From contig NZ_CBDRBL010000015.1 of NCBI RefSeq assembly GCF_965342175.1, forward strand, positions 1-64,000: 64,000 nt of DNA, read 5' to 3'. This DNA is from Actinacidiphila sp965342175. GTDB taxonomy: Bacteria; Actinomycetota; Actinomycetes; Streptomycetales; Streptomycetaceae. Position numbers and translations under genes: made by a program. Below, one piece after another: positions 7,252-17,670 of this stretch (position 1 is the first letter of the stretch; every line of letters begins with the position of its first letter). The notes under the pieces were generated by a model. The model was not told the origin of the DNA. It worked only from the letters and a program-made list of their open reading frames with translations, and did not search any database.

Positions 7252-7838
7252 CCTCGGCTCCCCCCGTCACCGTCAAGGCGCTCCGCCAGCCGTTTGAGGC
7301 CCCGGTGGGCGGCGGTGCGCACCGCGCCCGGCCGCTTGCCCAGGACCTTGGCCGCGGTCGGCGCGGTGAGTCCGACGACCACCCGCAGCAGGACCGCCTC
7401 GGCCTGGTCCTGCGGCAGCCCGGCGATCAGATCGAGCGCCCTGCGCGTCGACAGGTTCTCCAGGGCCGAACCGCCGGCGTCCTCGGCGGTCATCGGCTCG
7501 GTGGCGCCGTCCTCGAGGGGCGTGGTGCGCGGCCGCGCCTTGATCCTCCTGACGTGGTCCAGGGCCCGGTGCCGGGCGATGGCCGCGGCCCAGCCGCGGA
7601 AGGCCTGGCCGTCGCCGCGGAAGCGCGGAATGCCCCGGACGATGTCGTGCCAGGTCTCGGAGGCCACGTCCTCGGCGTCGTCGCCGACCAGGCCGCGCAG
7701 GTATCCCAGGAGCATCGGATGGACCTCGCGGTAGACGACGGCGAACGCGGCCTCGTCACCGCCGCGGGCCTGCCGGACCGCGTCCCCCAGTTCGCCCTCG
7801 TCCGCCCGGCCGTGCCGACGGACCTCCGCCTTGCCCAC
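7248..7838 (-). CDS. ECF RNA polymerase sigma factor (196 aa)
   Basis: An extracytoplasmic-function sigma factor. Region 2 (about residues 28-95) contains FAVVYREVHPMLLGYLRGLV, DAEDVASETWHDIVRGIPRF and the FRGWAAAIARHRALDHVRR segment that binds the -10 element. Region 4 (about 125-185) contains LIAGLPQDQAEAVLLRVVVG and the helix-turn-helix TAPTAAKVLGKRPGAVRTAA. It is translationally coupled to the downstream single-pass membrane protein, the usual sigma/anti-sigma order. No extra C-terminal domain is present. Target promoters cannot be inferred from this window. Confidence 0.93.
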   Translation of the reverse strand: MGKAEVRRHGRADEGELGDAVRQARGGDEAAFAVVYREVHPMLLGYLRGLVGDDAEDVASETWHDIVRGIPRFRGDGQAFRGWAAAIARHRALDHVRRIKARPRTTPLEDGATEPMTAEDAGGSALENLSTRRALDLIAGLPQDQAEAVLLRVVVGLTAPTAAKVLGKRPGAVRTAAHRGLKRLAERLDGDGGSRG

Positions 7839-7917
7839 TGCGTCCTCTTCGTGCTCGTCGCCCCGTGCGTGCCGCCGTGTCGCGCCGCGGGAGTCCGGCC
7901 CCGCGGCAGGGCGGAAC

Positions 7918-8337
7918 TCACCCCTGGCTCCGGCCCAGCACGGAGAGGCAGAAGAGACGCAGACTGTCCGCCGCGCCGTTCTCGTACCGCTTCACCACCC
8001 GTCCGAGCGGGTTCCAGACCCGCCCGTCCGGTGTGCGGATCCCGAACGGCTGCCCGAATGTACCGCGCTCCGTTTCATCGAATTCCACCCAGGCGGCCCC
8101 CGCGGCCCGGACCAGCACCTCGCCCGTGTAGGCGCCGAAAGCCCGGAGGGTGGGTGCCACCGCCTGGAGAGGGGGTTCCTCACGGCGGATGGCCTCGATG
8201 ACCCGGTCGACCAGGGTGAGGCTCGCCGGGGTGTAGTCGAGCCTGATCCCGGCCCCTTCCCGGGCCGTCGCCACCACGTCCGCGGCGAGGCGGGGCCCGA
8301 GCACGGCCACCGGTGGGTCGTTCACGTCCTGCTTCAT
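7918..8337 (-). CDS. Conserved-type hypothetical protein (139 aa)
   Basis: I start at ATG 8337 (MKQDVNDPPVAVLGPRLAAD) because GAGGGG lies directly upstream; a longer start exists at 8397 without a clear ribosome-binding site. The protein is soluble and mixed alpha/beta. One part is helical (LVDRVIEAIRREEPPLQAVA), and the C-terminal part ends with FGQPFGIRTPDGRVWNPLGR and a helix (VVKRYENGAADSLRLFCLSV). The WNPLGRVVKRYENG segment looks family-defining, but I cannot name the family. No signal peptide or membrane segment is present. Confidence 0.7.
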   Translation of the reverse strand: MKQDVNDPPVAVLGPRLAADVVATAREGAGIRLDYTPASLTLVDRVIEAIRREEPPLQAVAPTLRAFGAYTGEVLVRAAGAAWVEFDETERGTFGQPFGIRTPDGRVWNPLGRVVKRYENGAADSLRLFCLSVLGRSQG

Positions 8338-8528
8338 CTGCCCCTCGCTCCTCGGGCCCGTGTGCGGCGCCGCACGGTGCTCTTCACGGGGGCGCAACCG
8401 GCCTCGAAACCGTTACACCCCGGTCCGGGCCGGCCGGCGGGGGCTGCGGCAGGGACGTCGCGCGGGGCCGTGACGCCCTGCGGTGTCGTGGACGCGCCGG
8501 GCGGCGCGGACGCGCTTAGGCTGCGGGC

Positions 8529-8750
8529 ATGGCTCATGCGACCGTACGCGAGTGGTACGAGGAAGAGGGCTGGGGCGTGCTGGACTGCCCGGAGACGCCC
8601 GGGGGGTGCTTCGCCCACTACAGCGACATCGAGATGAACGGCTTCCGCACGCTGTCCGCCGGCCAGTCGGTGGCTCTGGAGTGGGAGGCGCCGGGCTTCG
8701 CCCAGGACGGGTACGCGTACCGGGCCCTGCGGATCGTCCCGAAGGGCTGA
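8529..8750 (+). CDS. Cold-shock-domain protein (73 aa)
   Basis: A single divergent cold-shock domain, predicted to bind single-stranded nucleic acid. The order fits the five-stranded fold: ATVREWYEEEGWGVLDCPET matches the 'V-x-W-F-x-x-x-x-G-Y/W-G' start, and GGCFAHYSDIEMNGFRTLSA matches the FVHFSDI RNP2-like region. The end, GQSVALEWEAPGFAQDGYAY, is the conserved second half. The RNP aromatics are partly replaced (FAHYS rather than FVHFS), so this is one of the non-canonical Csp paralogues of Streptomyces. It is monocistronic. Confidence 0.85.
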   Translation: MAHATVREWYEEEGWGVLDCPETPGGCFAHYSDIEMNGFRTLSAGQSVALEWEAPGFAQDGYAYRALRIVPKG

Positions 8751-9217
8751 CCGGGTCCGCGGCTCGGCCCGCGTCCCCCGGGAGACGGCGGTGCGGTCGC
8801 CGGTGTGCGGCGCCGCGCACCTCGGGGGACGTCATGGACGACCAGGGCGCAGGGCAGGGCAGGGCCCGGCGGCGGACCTCCGTGTGGACGGCCTCGCCGC
8901 GGGCGGCGAGCGCATCCGCGTCGGGTGCGGGCGTCCACCCGTACCCCCCGGGAAGGACGGACCGACCGGAGGCGTTCTATCGCTGGACGTCTCCTTGCGA
9001 CGCGCACCCGGGCATGCCGTCCGGCTCGGGCAGCGCGGTGCCGCGAGGCGCGGCGCCCGAACCGGCGGCGACGGGCACGACGCGCCCGCCGCGGAGGGGC
9101 CGGCGAAGCCCCGGCAGGTCGGGCCGAGTTGCCGCGGCCTGCCGCGCGGCCTGGGCCCGCGGGGCGCGCGGACCCCGCGCCACACCTCCCCCGGTTCTCC
9201 CGCCCTCCCCTTCCCTG
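8751..9217. other. About 470 bp without a recognised gene
   Basis: Only shadow frames of low-complexity Arg/Pro/Gly sequence are present. No hairpin with a clear terminator role stands out. The right end carries the copper operator. Confidence 0.45.
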
Positions 9218-9234
9218 ATACCCCCAGGGGGTAT
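9218..9234. promoter_or_regulatory. CsoR-type copper operator (ATACCCCC-A-GGGGGTAT)
   Basis: A perfect 8-bp inverted repeat around one central base, 71 bp before copZ. It matches the G-tract palindrome recognised by actinobacterial CsoR copper-sensing repressors (TAC-CCC-x-GGG-GTA core). CsoR would release it when loaded with Cu(I). No csoR gene is in the window. Confidence 0.9.
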
Positions 9235-9305
9235 AGTTTGGCGGAGGTGGACGACACGGTGCCCGCGCCGCCCACCGGACCACACAGAACGCAGGAGGAG
9301 AACCC

Positions 9306-9511
9306 ATGTCTGTCAGCTACAGCGTCTCCGGGATGAGCTGCGGTCACTGCGAGTCCGCGGTCAGCAAGGAGGTCTCGGCCCTCCCCGGCGTGACCGGCAT
9401 CACCGTGGACGCCAAGACCGGCCTGCTCACCATCGACTCCGACGCGCCCCTGGAGGAGGCGGCCGTCCGCGCGGCCGTCGACGAGGCCGGATACGAGCTG
9501 GTCGGCCGGGC

Positions 9512-9515
<4 letters not shown>
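9306..9515 (+). CDS. copZ: Copper chaperone CopZ (69 aa)
   Basis: A single heavy-metal-associated domain with the Cu(I) site GMSCGHC at residues 9-15 and the usual beta-alpha-beta-beta-alpha-beta fold. It carries copper in the cytosol to the CopA pump encoded next, whose ATG overlaps this stop (ATGA). The start has AGGAGG upstream. Expression should be de-repressed by copper through the palindrome 71 bp upstream. Confidence 0.95.
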
Positions 9516-11809
<2,294 letters not shown>

Positions 11810-11832
11810 CGGCGCCGAGCACGCCGAGCGCC

Positions 11833-11864
11833 GCGACCGCCCCCGGACCGCCGGGGGCGGTCGC
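11833..11864 (+). terminator. Terminator of the copZ-copA operon
   Basis: Perfect 14-bp arms GCGACCGCCCCCGG and CCGGGGGCGGTCGC enclose a 4-nt loop. The hairpin starts 24 bp after the copA stop and is followed by a T-containing stretch. Confidence 0.85.
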
Positions 11865-11982
11865 TCGCGTTTTCGGGCCCGGCGCCCCGCCGGTCTGAAC
11901 GAACGTCAGGGCAGGTGGCGGGTGCGGGCAGCGGGTGCGGATGAGCGCCGGGCCGTTCCGTCCGCCCGCCGAGTAGGCGAAG

Positions 11983-12027
11983 GCGGGCCGGCCGGCTGGA
12001 CCATCGCACGTGGTCCGGCCGGCCCGC
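11983..12027 (-). terminator. Terminator of the carboxypeptidase gene
   Basis: Long, nearly perfect inverted repeat (GCGGGCCGGCCGG...CCGGCCGGCCCGC, with ACCA/TGGT pairing near the loop), about 40 bp beyond the minus-strand stop. Confidence 0.8.
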
Positions 12028-12067
12028 CCCGCCGATGGACCCGCAACCGCGGGCGGGGCCGACCGGG

Positions 12068-14434
12068 TCAGGAGACCCGGGTCAGCTTCGAGCCGAGGGA
12101 GGGTTCGACGAGGGCCGTCTCCAGCAGCACCGGCACGGTGGTCGCGCCGTCGCCGCTCCCGACGACCAGCGTGCCGACCCGGGCGCCGGCCTGCGCCGTG
12201 TGCGGGACGCCGCCCTTGAGGGCCTCCACCGAGATGGCGACCTTCAGACCGGCCCAGCCGATCGCGGTGACGTCCTTCCCGGCCACCACCGGGGTCCGGC
12301 CGCCGAGACCGTCGTCGACGTAGCCGACGACATCGCCCTTCTTGATGATCGTGGCGGAGGCGAGCGCGTCCCTTGTGCCGTCGATCAGGGTGCGGCTGCG
12401 GCTGAGGACGGTGTCGATGATCGGCGCCTTCTGCTGGTCGAGCATCGCGCCGACGATCAGCTGCCGGGTGCCGCCGATCGTGCGGTAGGCGGCGAAGAGC
12501 AGGTTGCCGCCGGCCTTCGTGCTGGTGCCCGTCTTGATGCCGACGATGCCGTTGTAGCCGGCCAGCTGGTTGTAGTTCTTCTGGACCCCGCCGTTGATGT
12601 CCGTGTACTGGATCTTGCCGGCGATCTCCGCGAAGACCGGGTCCTGCATCGCCGCGTGCCCCAGCTTGACCTGGTCGCTCGCGGTGCTGACGGTGGTCGC
12701 CTCCAGACCGCTCGGGTCGGTGTACGTCGTGTCGTCCATCCCGAGTTCCCGGGCGGCGGCGTTCATCTTCTCCACGAACGCGGCCTCGGAACCCGCGTCC
12801 CAGCGCGCCAGCAGGCGGGCGATGTTGTTGGCCGAGGGCAGCATGACGGCTTCCAGGGCCTCGTACTCGGTGAGTTCCTGCCCCTCGGTGACGGGGACGA
12901 CGGACTCCGAGGCCGCGAGCCCGCTGTGGTACTGGTCCTCGGCCTTCTGGTCGACCTCGACCGTCTCGCCCTTGCCGCCCTTCTTGATCGGGTGGTCGCG
13001 CAGGATGACGTAGGTCGTCATCACCTTGGCGACGCTCGCGATCGGGGTCGGCTTCTGCTCGCCGAACGCGCCGACGCGGCCCAGGCCCTCGGCCTCGACG
13101 ACGGCCTGGCCCTCGCTGGGCCAGGGCAGCGAGAGCTTGCCGCCCTCGAAGGTGTACGAGCTCGCGGCGGTCGCCCTCAGCTCCGGCTCGGGCAGCGGGC
13201 GCAGCGCCTGCGCCACGCAGAACACCGCGACCAGCAGCAGGACCAGCGGGGTCCAGATCTTGATCCGGCGCACGGTCGTGCGCAGCGGCGTCTGGGGCGG
13301 CGGCGGGGTGTTGGTCAGCTCCGCCAGCAGCCGCAGCGGCTCGTCGGGGTCGGGCGGCAGCGGCATCTGCTTCGTCCGCGAGCCGCCGCCCGGCTCCGTG
13401 GCCTGCGGGGGCGCGGTCCCCGCCGGTTGCGGGGGCTGCTGGGGCTGCGGGATCGCGGGCGGCCGGTCGTCCGTGCGCAGCGGGACGAACGTTCCGCTGG
13501 GCCGGGGAGGCGACGCGGCGGGCGCGGGGGCGGAGGGCGCCGAGGCGGGCGGCACGGAGGCAGCGGGCACGGAGGCAGCGGGCACGGACGCGGAGGGCGC
13601 GGACGCGGAGGGCGCGGGTGCCGCGGCAACGGGCGCGCGCAAGGTCAGGGTGCCGCTGTCGCGGACCGGCGTGCCGGCGCCCTCCGCGCCGGGCGCGCGC
13701 AGCGTGAGCGTGCCCTCCCCGGCCCTGGGGGCGTCGTGGCCGCCCCCGGACGCCTCGCGCGCCCCGGATCCGCCCTTGACGCCTCCCGGGCCCTGCGAGG
13801 GGCCTTCGGCGCCGTCGGGCCCGGAACCCTCCCGCGGGGTCTCGTCCCTTGACTGCCCGGCGGTGTCCGCGGGGGCGTCCTGCTCTGCTTGCGGCCGCGC
13901 GTCGTCGGCGGCGGGGGCGTCCTCCTGGGGCGCCTCCGGACCGTCCGCGGGGGTCTGCTCGTCCGCGTCGCCGGGCCCGGCCTCCTTCGCGGACCTCCCG
14001 CCCTCGGGCTTCTGCTCCGGCTCCGGCTCCGCCTTCGGTTCCGCGCCTTCCGCGGTACCGGCAGCGGCCTCGCGTCCCTCCAGGGGCGCGCCGGCCTCCT
14101 CCGCGACCACGTCGTCCGTGCGGGATTCCGCGCCACCGCGTGCGCCGCCGGCACCCGTGGCGTCTCCCGCGTCCGGCGTAGCGTCCCGCGCCCCGCCGTC
14201 CGCGTCCGCACCCTCGTCCGGCGTATCCGAAGCACTCGGCTCCGGCGTCGGTGCGTCCGTTCCTTCCGGCGGCTCCGGCACGGACTCCGGCTCGCCGGAG
14301 ACCGGTTCGGCCGCGCCGCGCGGCGCTCCCACGACCCCGTGGAAGACCGTCAGCCGCGGATCCACCGCCCCGCCTCCGGTCGCCTCCCCCGACGACTCCT
14401 GCTGCTCCGCCCTGCCGGGGGACTCGCCCGCCAC
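12068..14434 (-). CDS. D-alanyl-D-alanine carboxypeptidase (S11) with long disordered N-terminus (788 aa)
   Basis: Trims the terminal D-Ala of peptidoglycan stem peptides outside the membrane. Residues 1-390 are low-complexity, rich in Ala, Pro, Glu, Gly and Ser, with short repeats such as ASVPAASVPAASVPPASAPS. One membrane helix follows (about 410-430, WTPLVLLLVAVFCVAQAL). The penicillin-binding domain has all three motifs: SVAK with catalytic Ser467 and Lys470, SAN near 534 and KTGT near Lys634. The C-terminal beta domain closes the protein. Usual S11 enzymes are about 400 residues, so the N-terminal half is an addition predicted to lie in the cytoplasm. The longer open frame upstream and in the other minus frame is an artefact. 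The gene is divergent from the GPP34 gene. Confidence 0.93.
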   Translation of the reverse strand: MAGESPGRAEQQESSGEATGGGAVDPRLTVFHGVVGAPRGAAEPVSGEPESVPEPPEGTDAPTPEPSASDTPDEGADADGGARDATPDAGDATGAGGARGGAESRTDDVVAEEAGAPLEGREAAAGTAEGAEPKAEPEPEQKPEGGRSAKEAGPGDADEQTPADGPEAPQEDAPAADDARPQAEQDAPADTAGQSRDETPREGSGPDGAEGPSQGPGGVKGGSGAREASGGGHDAPRAGEGTLTLRAPGAEGAGTPVRDSGTLTLRAPVAAAPAPSASAPSASVPAASVPAASVPPASAPSAPAPAASPPRPSGTFVPLRTDDRPPAIPQPQQPPQPAGTAPPQATEPGGGSRTKQMPLPPDPDEPLRLLAELTNTPPPPQTPLRTTVRRIKIWTPLVLLLVAVFCVAQALRPLPEPELRATAASSYTFEGGKLSLPWPSEGQAVVEAEGLGRVGAFGEQKPTPIASVAKVMTTYVILRDHPIKKGGKGETVEVDQKAEDQYHSGLAASESVVPVTEGQELTEYEALEAVMLPSANNIARLLARWDAGSEAAFVEKMNAAARELGMDDTTYTDPSGLEATTVSTASDQVKLGHAAMQDPVFAEIAGKIQYTDINGGVQKNYNQLAGYNGIVGIKTGTSTKAGGNLLFAAYRTIGGTRQLIVGAMLDQQKAPIIDTVLSRSRTLIDGTRDALASATIIKKGDVVGYVDDGLGGRTPVVAGKDVTAIGWAGLKVAISVEALKGGVPHTAQAGARVGTLVVGSGDGATTVPVLLETALVEPSLGSKLTRVS

Positions 14435-14684
14435 CGGACCTCCTCCACACGTCGCGAGGGGCGCCTCCGCGGCGCCCCGCTCACCGATACACCAGTTTCC
14501 CGGCCCCTGCCGTGCTGCCGCCGCGGGACCCGCCGCGGGGCAGCCGGCCTCCTGCGAGCCACCGCCGCCCCGTTGTCAGACGCAAACGACATATGAGTCG
14601 GTTCCCGCACGAACGGGCAAGGCGCTCTCGACAGGCCGGTGTGAGAGGCGTCACCCTGTCATTCATCCACGCGGGGAGGCATGG

Positions 14685-15395
14685 ATGGGCAGGAGCCGCA
14701 GAACACTTCCGGAGGAGCTATTGCTGCTCGCCCTGGACCCGGCCACGGGTACCACGGCGCAGCCGCAGTCGCTCGACCTCGGTCTTGCGGGGGCACAGCT
14801 AGTGGAGCTGGCCCTGGCAGGACGGATAGCCCCTGACGGGGATCGTATCGCCGTGGTGCACCCACGGCCGACAGGAGATCCGACCCTGGACTCCGCGCTC
14901 GAACTGCTGCGCCGACGCGGCAGTCCGGTGCGCGCCGTCCACTGGATCGGCGGGCCCCGGCTGGGGCTGCGACAGACGTATCTGGCGCATCTGGAACGGT
15001 GCGGCATGGTGCACGCCGTGCCGGGACAGATGTGCGGGGTGCTGCCGACCACTCGCTATCAGGCGACCGACAGCGACGTCAGCCGGGAGATCAGGGCCCG
15101 ACTGGACAGCGCGATCCGCACCGGGGTGCCACCGGACCCGCGGACCGCCGCGCTCGCCGCGATCGCCCATGCGGTGGGGCTCGGCAAGCACCTGTACCCG
15201 GGCAACGAGGGCCGGTCGTCCCGGTCACGGCTACGTGACCTGATCCGGTACGACCCCATGGGCGGCCTCGTCGCGCACGCCGTGATGGACGTGCAGAACG
15301 GCGCCGCCGCGCAGCAGAAGCGCGCCCCCGCCCAGGGTCGTCCGGCGGCGACGAGGGCGACGGGCCACGGCATGGTCCGCGCCGGCGTTCGCTGA
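14685..15395 (+). CDS. GPP34/GOLPH3-family phosphoinositide-binding-like protein (236 aa)
   Basis: The start is ATG 14685 (MGRSRRTLPEELLLLALDPA), 5 bp after GGGGAGG; a nearer ATG at 14681 is out of frame. The signature opening TLPEELLLLALDPATG, then LDLGLAGAQLVELALAGRI and the helical DPTLDSALELLRRRGSPVRA match the bacterial GPP34 family. This is an all-helical fold shared with yeast Vps74 and mammalian GOLPH3. In actinomycetes these cytosolic proteins are numerous and their role is not settled. The gene is monocistronic and ended by a strong hairpin. Confidence 0.88.
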   Translation: MGRSRRTLPEELLLLALDPATGTTAQPQSLDLGLAGAQLVELALAGRIAPDGDRIAVVHPRPTGDPTLDSALELLRRRGSPVRAVHWIGGPRLGLRQTYLAHLERCGMVHAVPGQMCGVLPTTRYQATDSDVSREIRARLDSAIRTGVPPDPRTAALAAIAHAVGLGKHLYPGNEGRSSRSRLRDLIRYDPMGGLVAHAVMDVQNGAAAQQKRAPAQGRPAATRATGHGMVRAGVR

Positions 15396-15452
15396 GCCGG
15401 AGCGTCCGGGGACCAGACCCGGACACCTGACGTCGGCGATTCCCACGCAACA

Positions 15453-15504
15453 GCGACGCGCGGGGCGGCGACCGGCACCGGCCGGCCGCCGCCCCGCGCG
15501 TCGC
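15453..15504 (+). terminator. Strong terminator after the GPP34 gene
   Basis: Perfect 18-bp arms (15453-15470 and 15487-15504, GCGACGCGCGGGGCGGCG and its complement) enclose a 16-nt loop about 57 bp beyond the stop. Confidence 0.85.
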
Positions 15505-15528
15505 CGTTCGTGCACGCGTCGCCGTTTG

Positions 15529-15549
15529 TGCGCTCTTTTGAAGAGCGCA
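15529..15549. promoter_or_regulatory. Palindromic operator TGCGCTCTT-TTG-AAGAGCGCA
   Basis: A perfect 9-bp inverted repeat with a 3-bp centre, 110 bp upstream of the Xre gene start. It stands out from the GC-rich background and is the likely binding site of the encoded Xre protein. Just upstream, GCGTCGCCGTT[C/T]GTGC occurs twice in tandem. Confidence 0.7.
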
Positions 15550-15659
15550 GCATATGACCAATTCCCAGCGGCGGGATGACCGATAGTGGCACTCTGCTGA
15601 CCAGCAGTACATATCTGCAGAGAACGCGGACCAGTCCGGAATCCGGAGGTGCACATCCC

Positions 15660-16517
15660 GTGGCCGCCAACGTCAATCCCACCGTCAGGCGACGCCGACT
15701 CGGCTCGGAACTGCGCAAGCTGCGCGAGCAGAAGGGGATGACCGCGGAGGAGGTCGCCGCACGGCTGCTGGTCTCCCAGTCGAAGATCAGCAGGCTGGAG
15801 AACGGGCGCCGCAGCATCAGCCAGCGTGACGTGCGCGATCTGTGCGGCGTGTACGGGGTCGAGGACAGCCGCCTGGTGGACTCCCTGATGAACATGGCGC
15901 GCGAGTCCCGCCAGCAGGGCTGGTGGCACGCCTTCGGCGACGTCCCCTACAGCGTCTACATCGGCCTGGAGACCGAGGCCGAGTCCCTGCGCGTCTACGA
16001 ATCCCTCATCGTGCCGGGGCTGCTGCAGACCCGCGCCTACGCCGAGGCGGTCATCGAGGGCATGTGGCCGGAGGCGACTCCCGCCGATCTCGACAAGCGC
16101 ATCCAGGTGCGGCTCAAGCGGCAGGAACGCATCCTGGACCCCGTCAAACCGCTGCGCTACTGGGCCGTCGTCGACGAGGCGCTCCTGCGCCGCGTGGTGG
16201 GCAGCAGGGTGGTGATGCGCGAGCAACTGGAGCACCTGGCGCACGTGAGCTCCATGCCGCACGTCACACTGCAGGTGCTCCCCTACACCGTGGGGGCCCA
16301 CCCGGGGATGTACGGCAAGTTCGCCATCCTGGAGTTCGAGGACGAGTCCGACGCCAGCGTGGTCTACCTCGAGGGCGTCACGAGCGACCTGTACCTCGAG
16401 AAGCCGTCGGACGTGCAGAGCTACAGCGTGATGTACGAGCATTTGAGGGCCCAGGCGCTGAATGCCGAGCAGTCGAGGCAGTTCGTGATCGACATCGCCA
16501 AGGAGTACGCCACCTGA
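15660..16517 (+). CDS. Xre-family regulator with DUF5753 (285 aa)
   Basis: I choose GTG 15660 (VAANVNPTVRRRRLGSELRK), 10 bp after GGAGG; the open frame extends upstream without a ribosome-binding site. Residues 14-70 are an Xre helix-turn-helix (LGSELRKLREQKGMTAEEVA, RLLVSQSKISRLENGRRSIS). Residues 95-280 form the DUF5753 ligand-like domain, with LESLIVPGLLQTRAYAEAVI-like sequence (here YESLIVPGLLQTRAYAEAVI) and MPHVTLQVLPYTVGAHPGMY. The next gene encodes a DUF397 protein. Such Xre/DUF397 pairs are abundant in Streptomyces, are compared with toxin-antitoxin pairs, and in S. coelicolor influence antibiotic production and development (whiJ-like systems). Confidence 0.93.
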   Translation: MAANVNPTVRRRRLGSELRKLREQKGMTAEEVAARLLVSQSKISRLENGRRSISQRDVRDLCGVYGVEDSRLVDSLMNMARESRQQGWWHAFGDVPYSVYIGLETEAESLRVYESLIVPGLLQTRAYAEAVIEGMWPEATPADLDKRIQVRLKRQERILDPVKPLRYWAVVDEALLRRVVGSRVVMREQLEHLAHVSSMPHVTLQVLPYTVGAHPGMYGKFAILEFEDESDASVVYLEGVTSDLYLEKPSDVQSYSVMYEHLRAQALNAEQSRQFVIDIAKEYAT

Positions 16518-16699
16518 CGGGGCCTCAGCAGGCAGGAGGGCGGCAGGGTACACCGCGGGAACCATGGCGAAAGCGGGTCATGGAATATGCCATCCGGTCG
16601 GGTGAAGCAGCCATCCGGGGAGCGAAGTTGGCGAGTAGCGTCATTCGCGCCGCAGGGCGTGATCACGCCTCCCCGACTGGAGCATCCGGAGTGTAAAGA

Positions 16700-16909
16700 A
16701 TGGCAACACCGCGAATCCACAAGGAAGCCTGGAAGAAGTCCTCGTACTCGGCCGCCAACGGCGACTGCGTCGAGGTGGCGACCCAGAGCGACGAGGTCAT
16801 CGCCGTACGCGACTCCAAGGACCCCAAGGGCCCAATTCTGAGCTTCCCGAAGGAATCCTGGGCCTCATTCGTCGCGGCCGCGCAGCAGGGCGCGTTCCCC
16901 GCCGCCTGA
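16700..16909 (+). CDS. DUF397 small protein (69 aa), partner of the Xre regulator
   Basis: The complete DUF397 domain is present: WKKSSYSAANGDCVEVATQS, then VIAVRDSKDPKGPILSFPKE and the end SWASFVAAAQQGAF. In known pairs the DUF397 protein binds or antagonises the adjacent Xre regulator. The gap to the Xre gene is 182 bp, so the gene may have its own promoter as well. A ribosome-binding site is only weakly visible (GGAGTGTAAAGA). Confidence 0.93.
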   Translation: MATPRIHKEAWKKSSYSAANGDCVEVATQSDEVIAVRDSKDPKGPILSFPKESWASFVAAAQQGAFPAA

Positions 16910-16930
16910 CCCGCCGCCAGACGCAGACGA

Positions 16931-16965
16931 CCCCCTCGACCGGCACGCCGTCCTGGCCGAGGGGG
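16931..16965 (+). terminator. Terminator after the DUF397 gene
   Basis: CCCCCTCG and CGAGGGGG form an 8-bp stem around a 19-nt loop, followed by TTCCTTCTC. Confidence 0.75.
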
Positions 16966-17670
16966 TTCCTTCTCACCACCGCGCATGATTGATCGCCGCT
17001 GATGACGCGGCAGAATGCGTCTCCGTCTCATAGGAGTGGCCCAGAGCGCGCTCAGCGGCCCCCGGGTGCCGTGACGCCGCTTTCACCGCCCCCTGCCTCA
17101 CGCCATGGGACGCCGCTTTGCGAGGCAGGCCGGCGCCTCACGGGCGAGACGTACGGATACCCAGCCCCCGGCGCGCGCTCACGACCGACGACCGTCGCCC
17201 CCGGCCGATCGCATCTCGAAGCCCGCCAGCCCACTCGCGAGTCGCCAAAGCCGTCAGGTGGTCATTGCCAGGACCGCCCCCACAGGCCGCCACGACGCTC
17301 ATGCGCGCCCCCGCAGGCCGCCACGACGCTTGCGCGACCACCCCGGACGAATCGGCGACCCCCGGCAGCTACGGGCCGAGGAGGCGGGACGGACGGATTC
17401 CGGGCCGGGTTCCCGGGGCGGTCGACGTGCGGTCGTTCCGGCGAAGTGCCCGTTCATGGTGGGACCGCGCCGACGCCCACGCCAATGTGACGTTAGGTCA
17501 AGAAAACGTAAAATCGTTCTACTTGCTGATCGACGTTCACGTCCTTGAACGTCAGTGGTCTTGACCATCCCCTTACCAGGCGGTTCAATCTGGGGCGCCG
17601 CCCCACGACGGACGTACCGGCGAAGTGCGCTCCCGTTCACAAGGCGGACCCCTGGAAGGGGCAACAACGC
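16966..17670. other. About 700 bp upstream of the symporter, no recognised gene
   Basis: The left two thirds contain only low-complexity shadow frames and a direct repeat (CAGGCCGCCACGACGCT twice, near 17282 and 17314). The right third is unusually AT-rich for this genome (around 17490-17525) and holds the inverted repeat at 17532-17553, so it is probably the symporter's promoter region. Confidence 0.5.
17532..17553. promoter_or_regulatory. Perfect inverted repeat GACGTTCA-N6-TGAACGTC
   Basis: Eight-bp perfect arms with a 6-bp spacer, 118 bp before the symporter start and just downstream of an AT-rich patch. It looks like an operator; the regulator is not encoded next to it. Confidence 0.6.
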
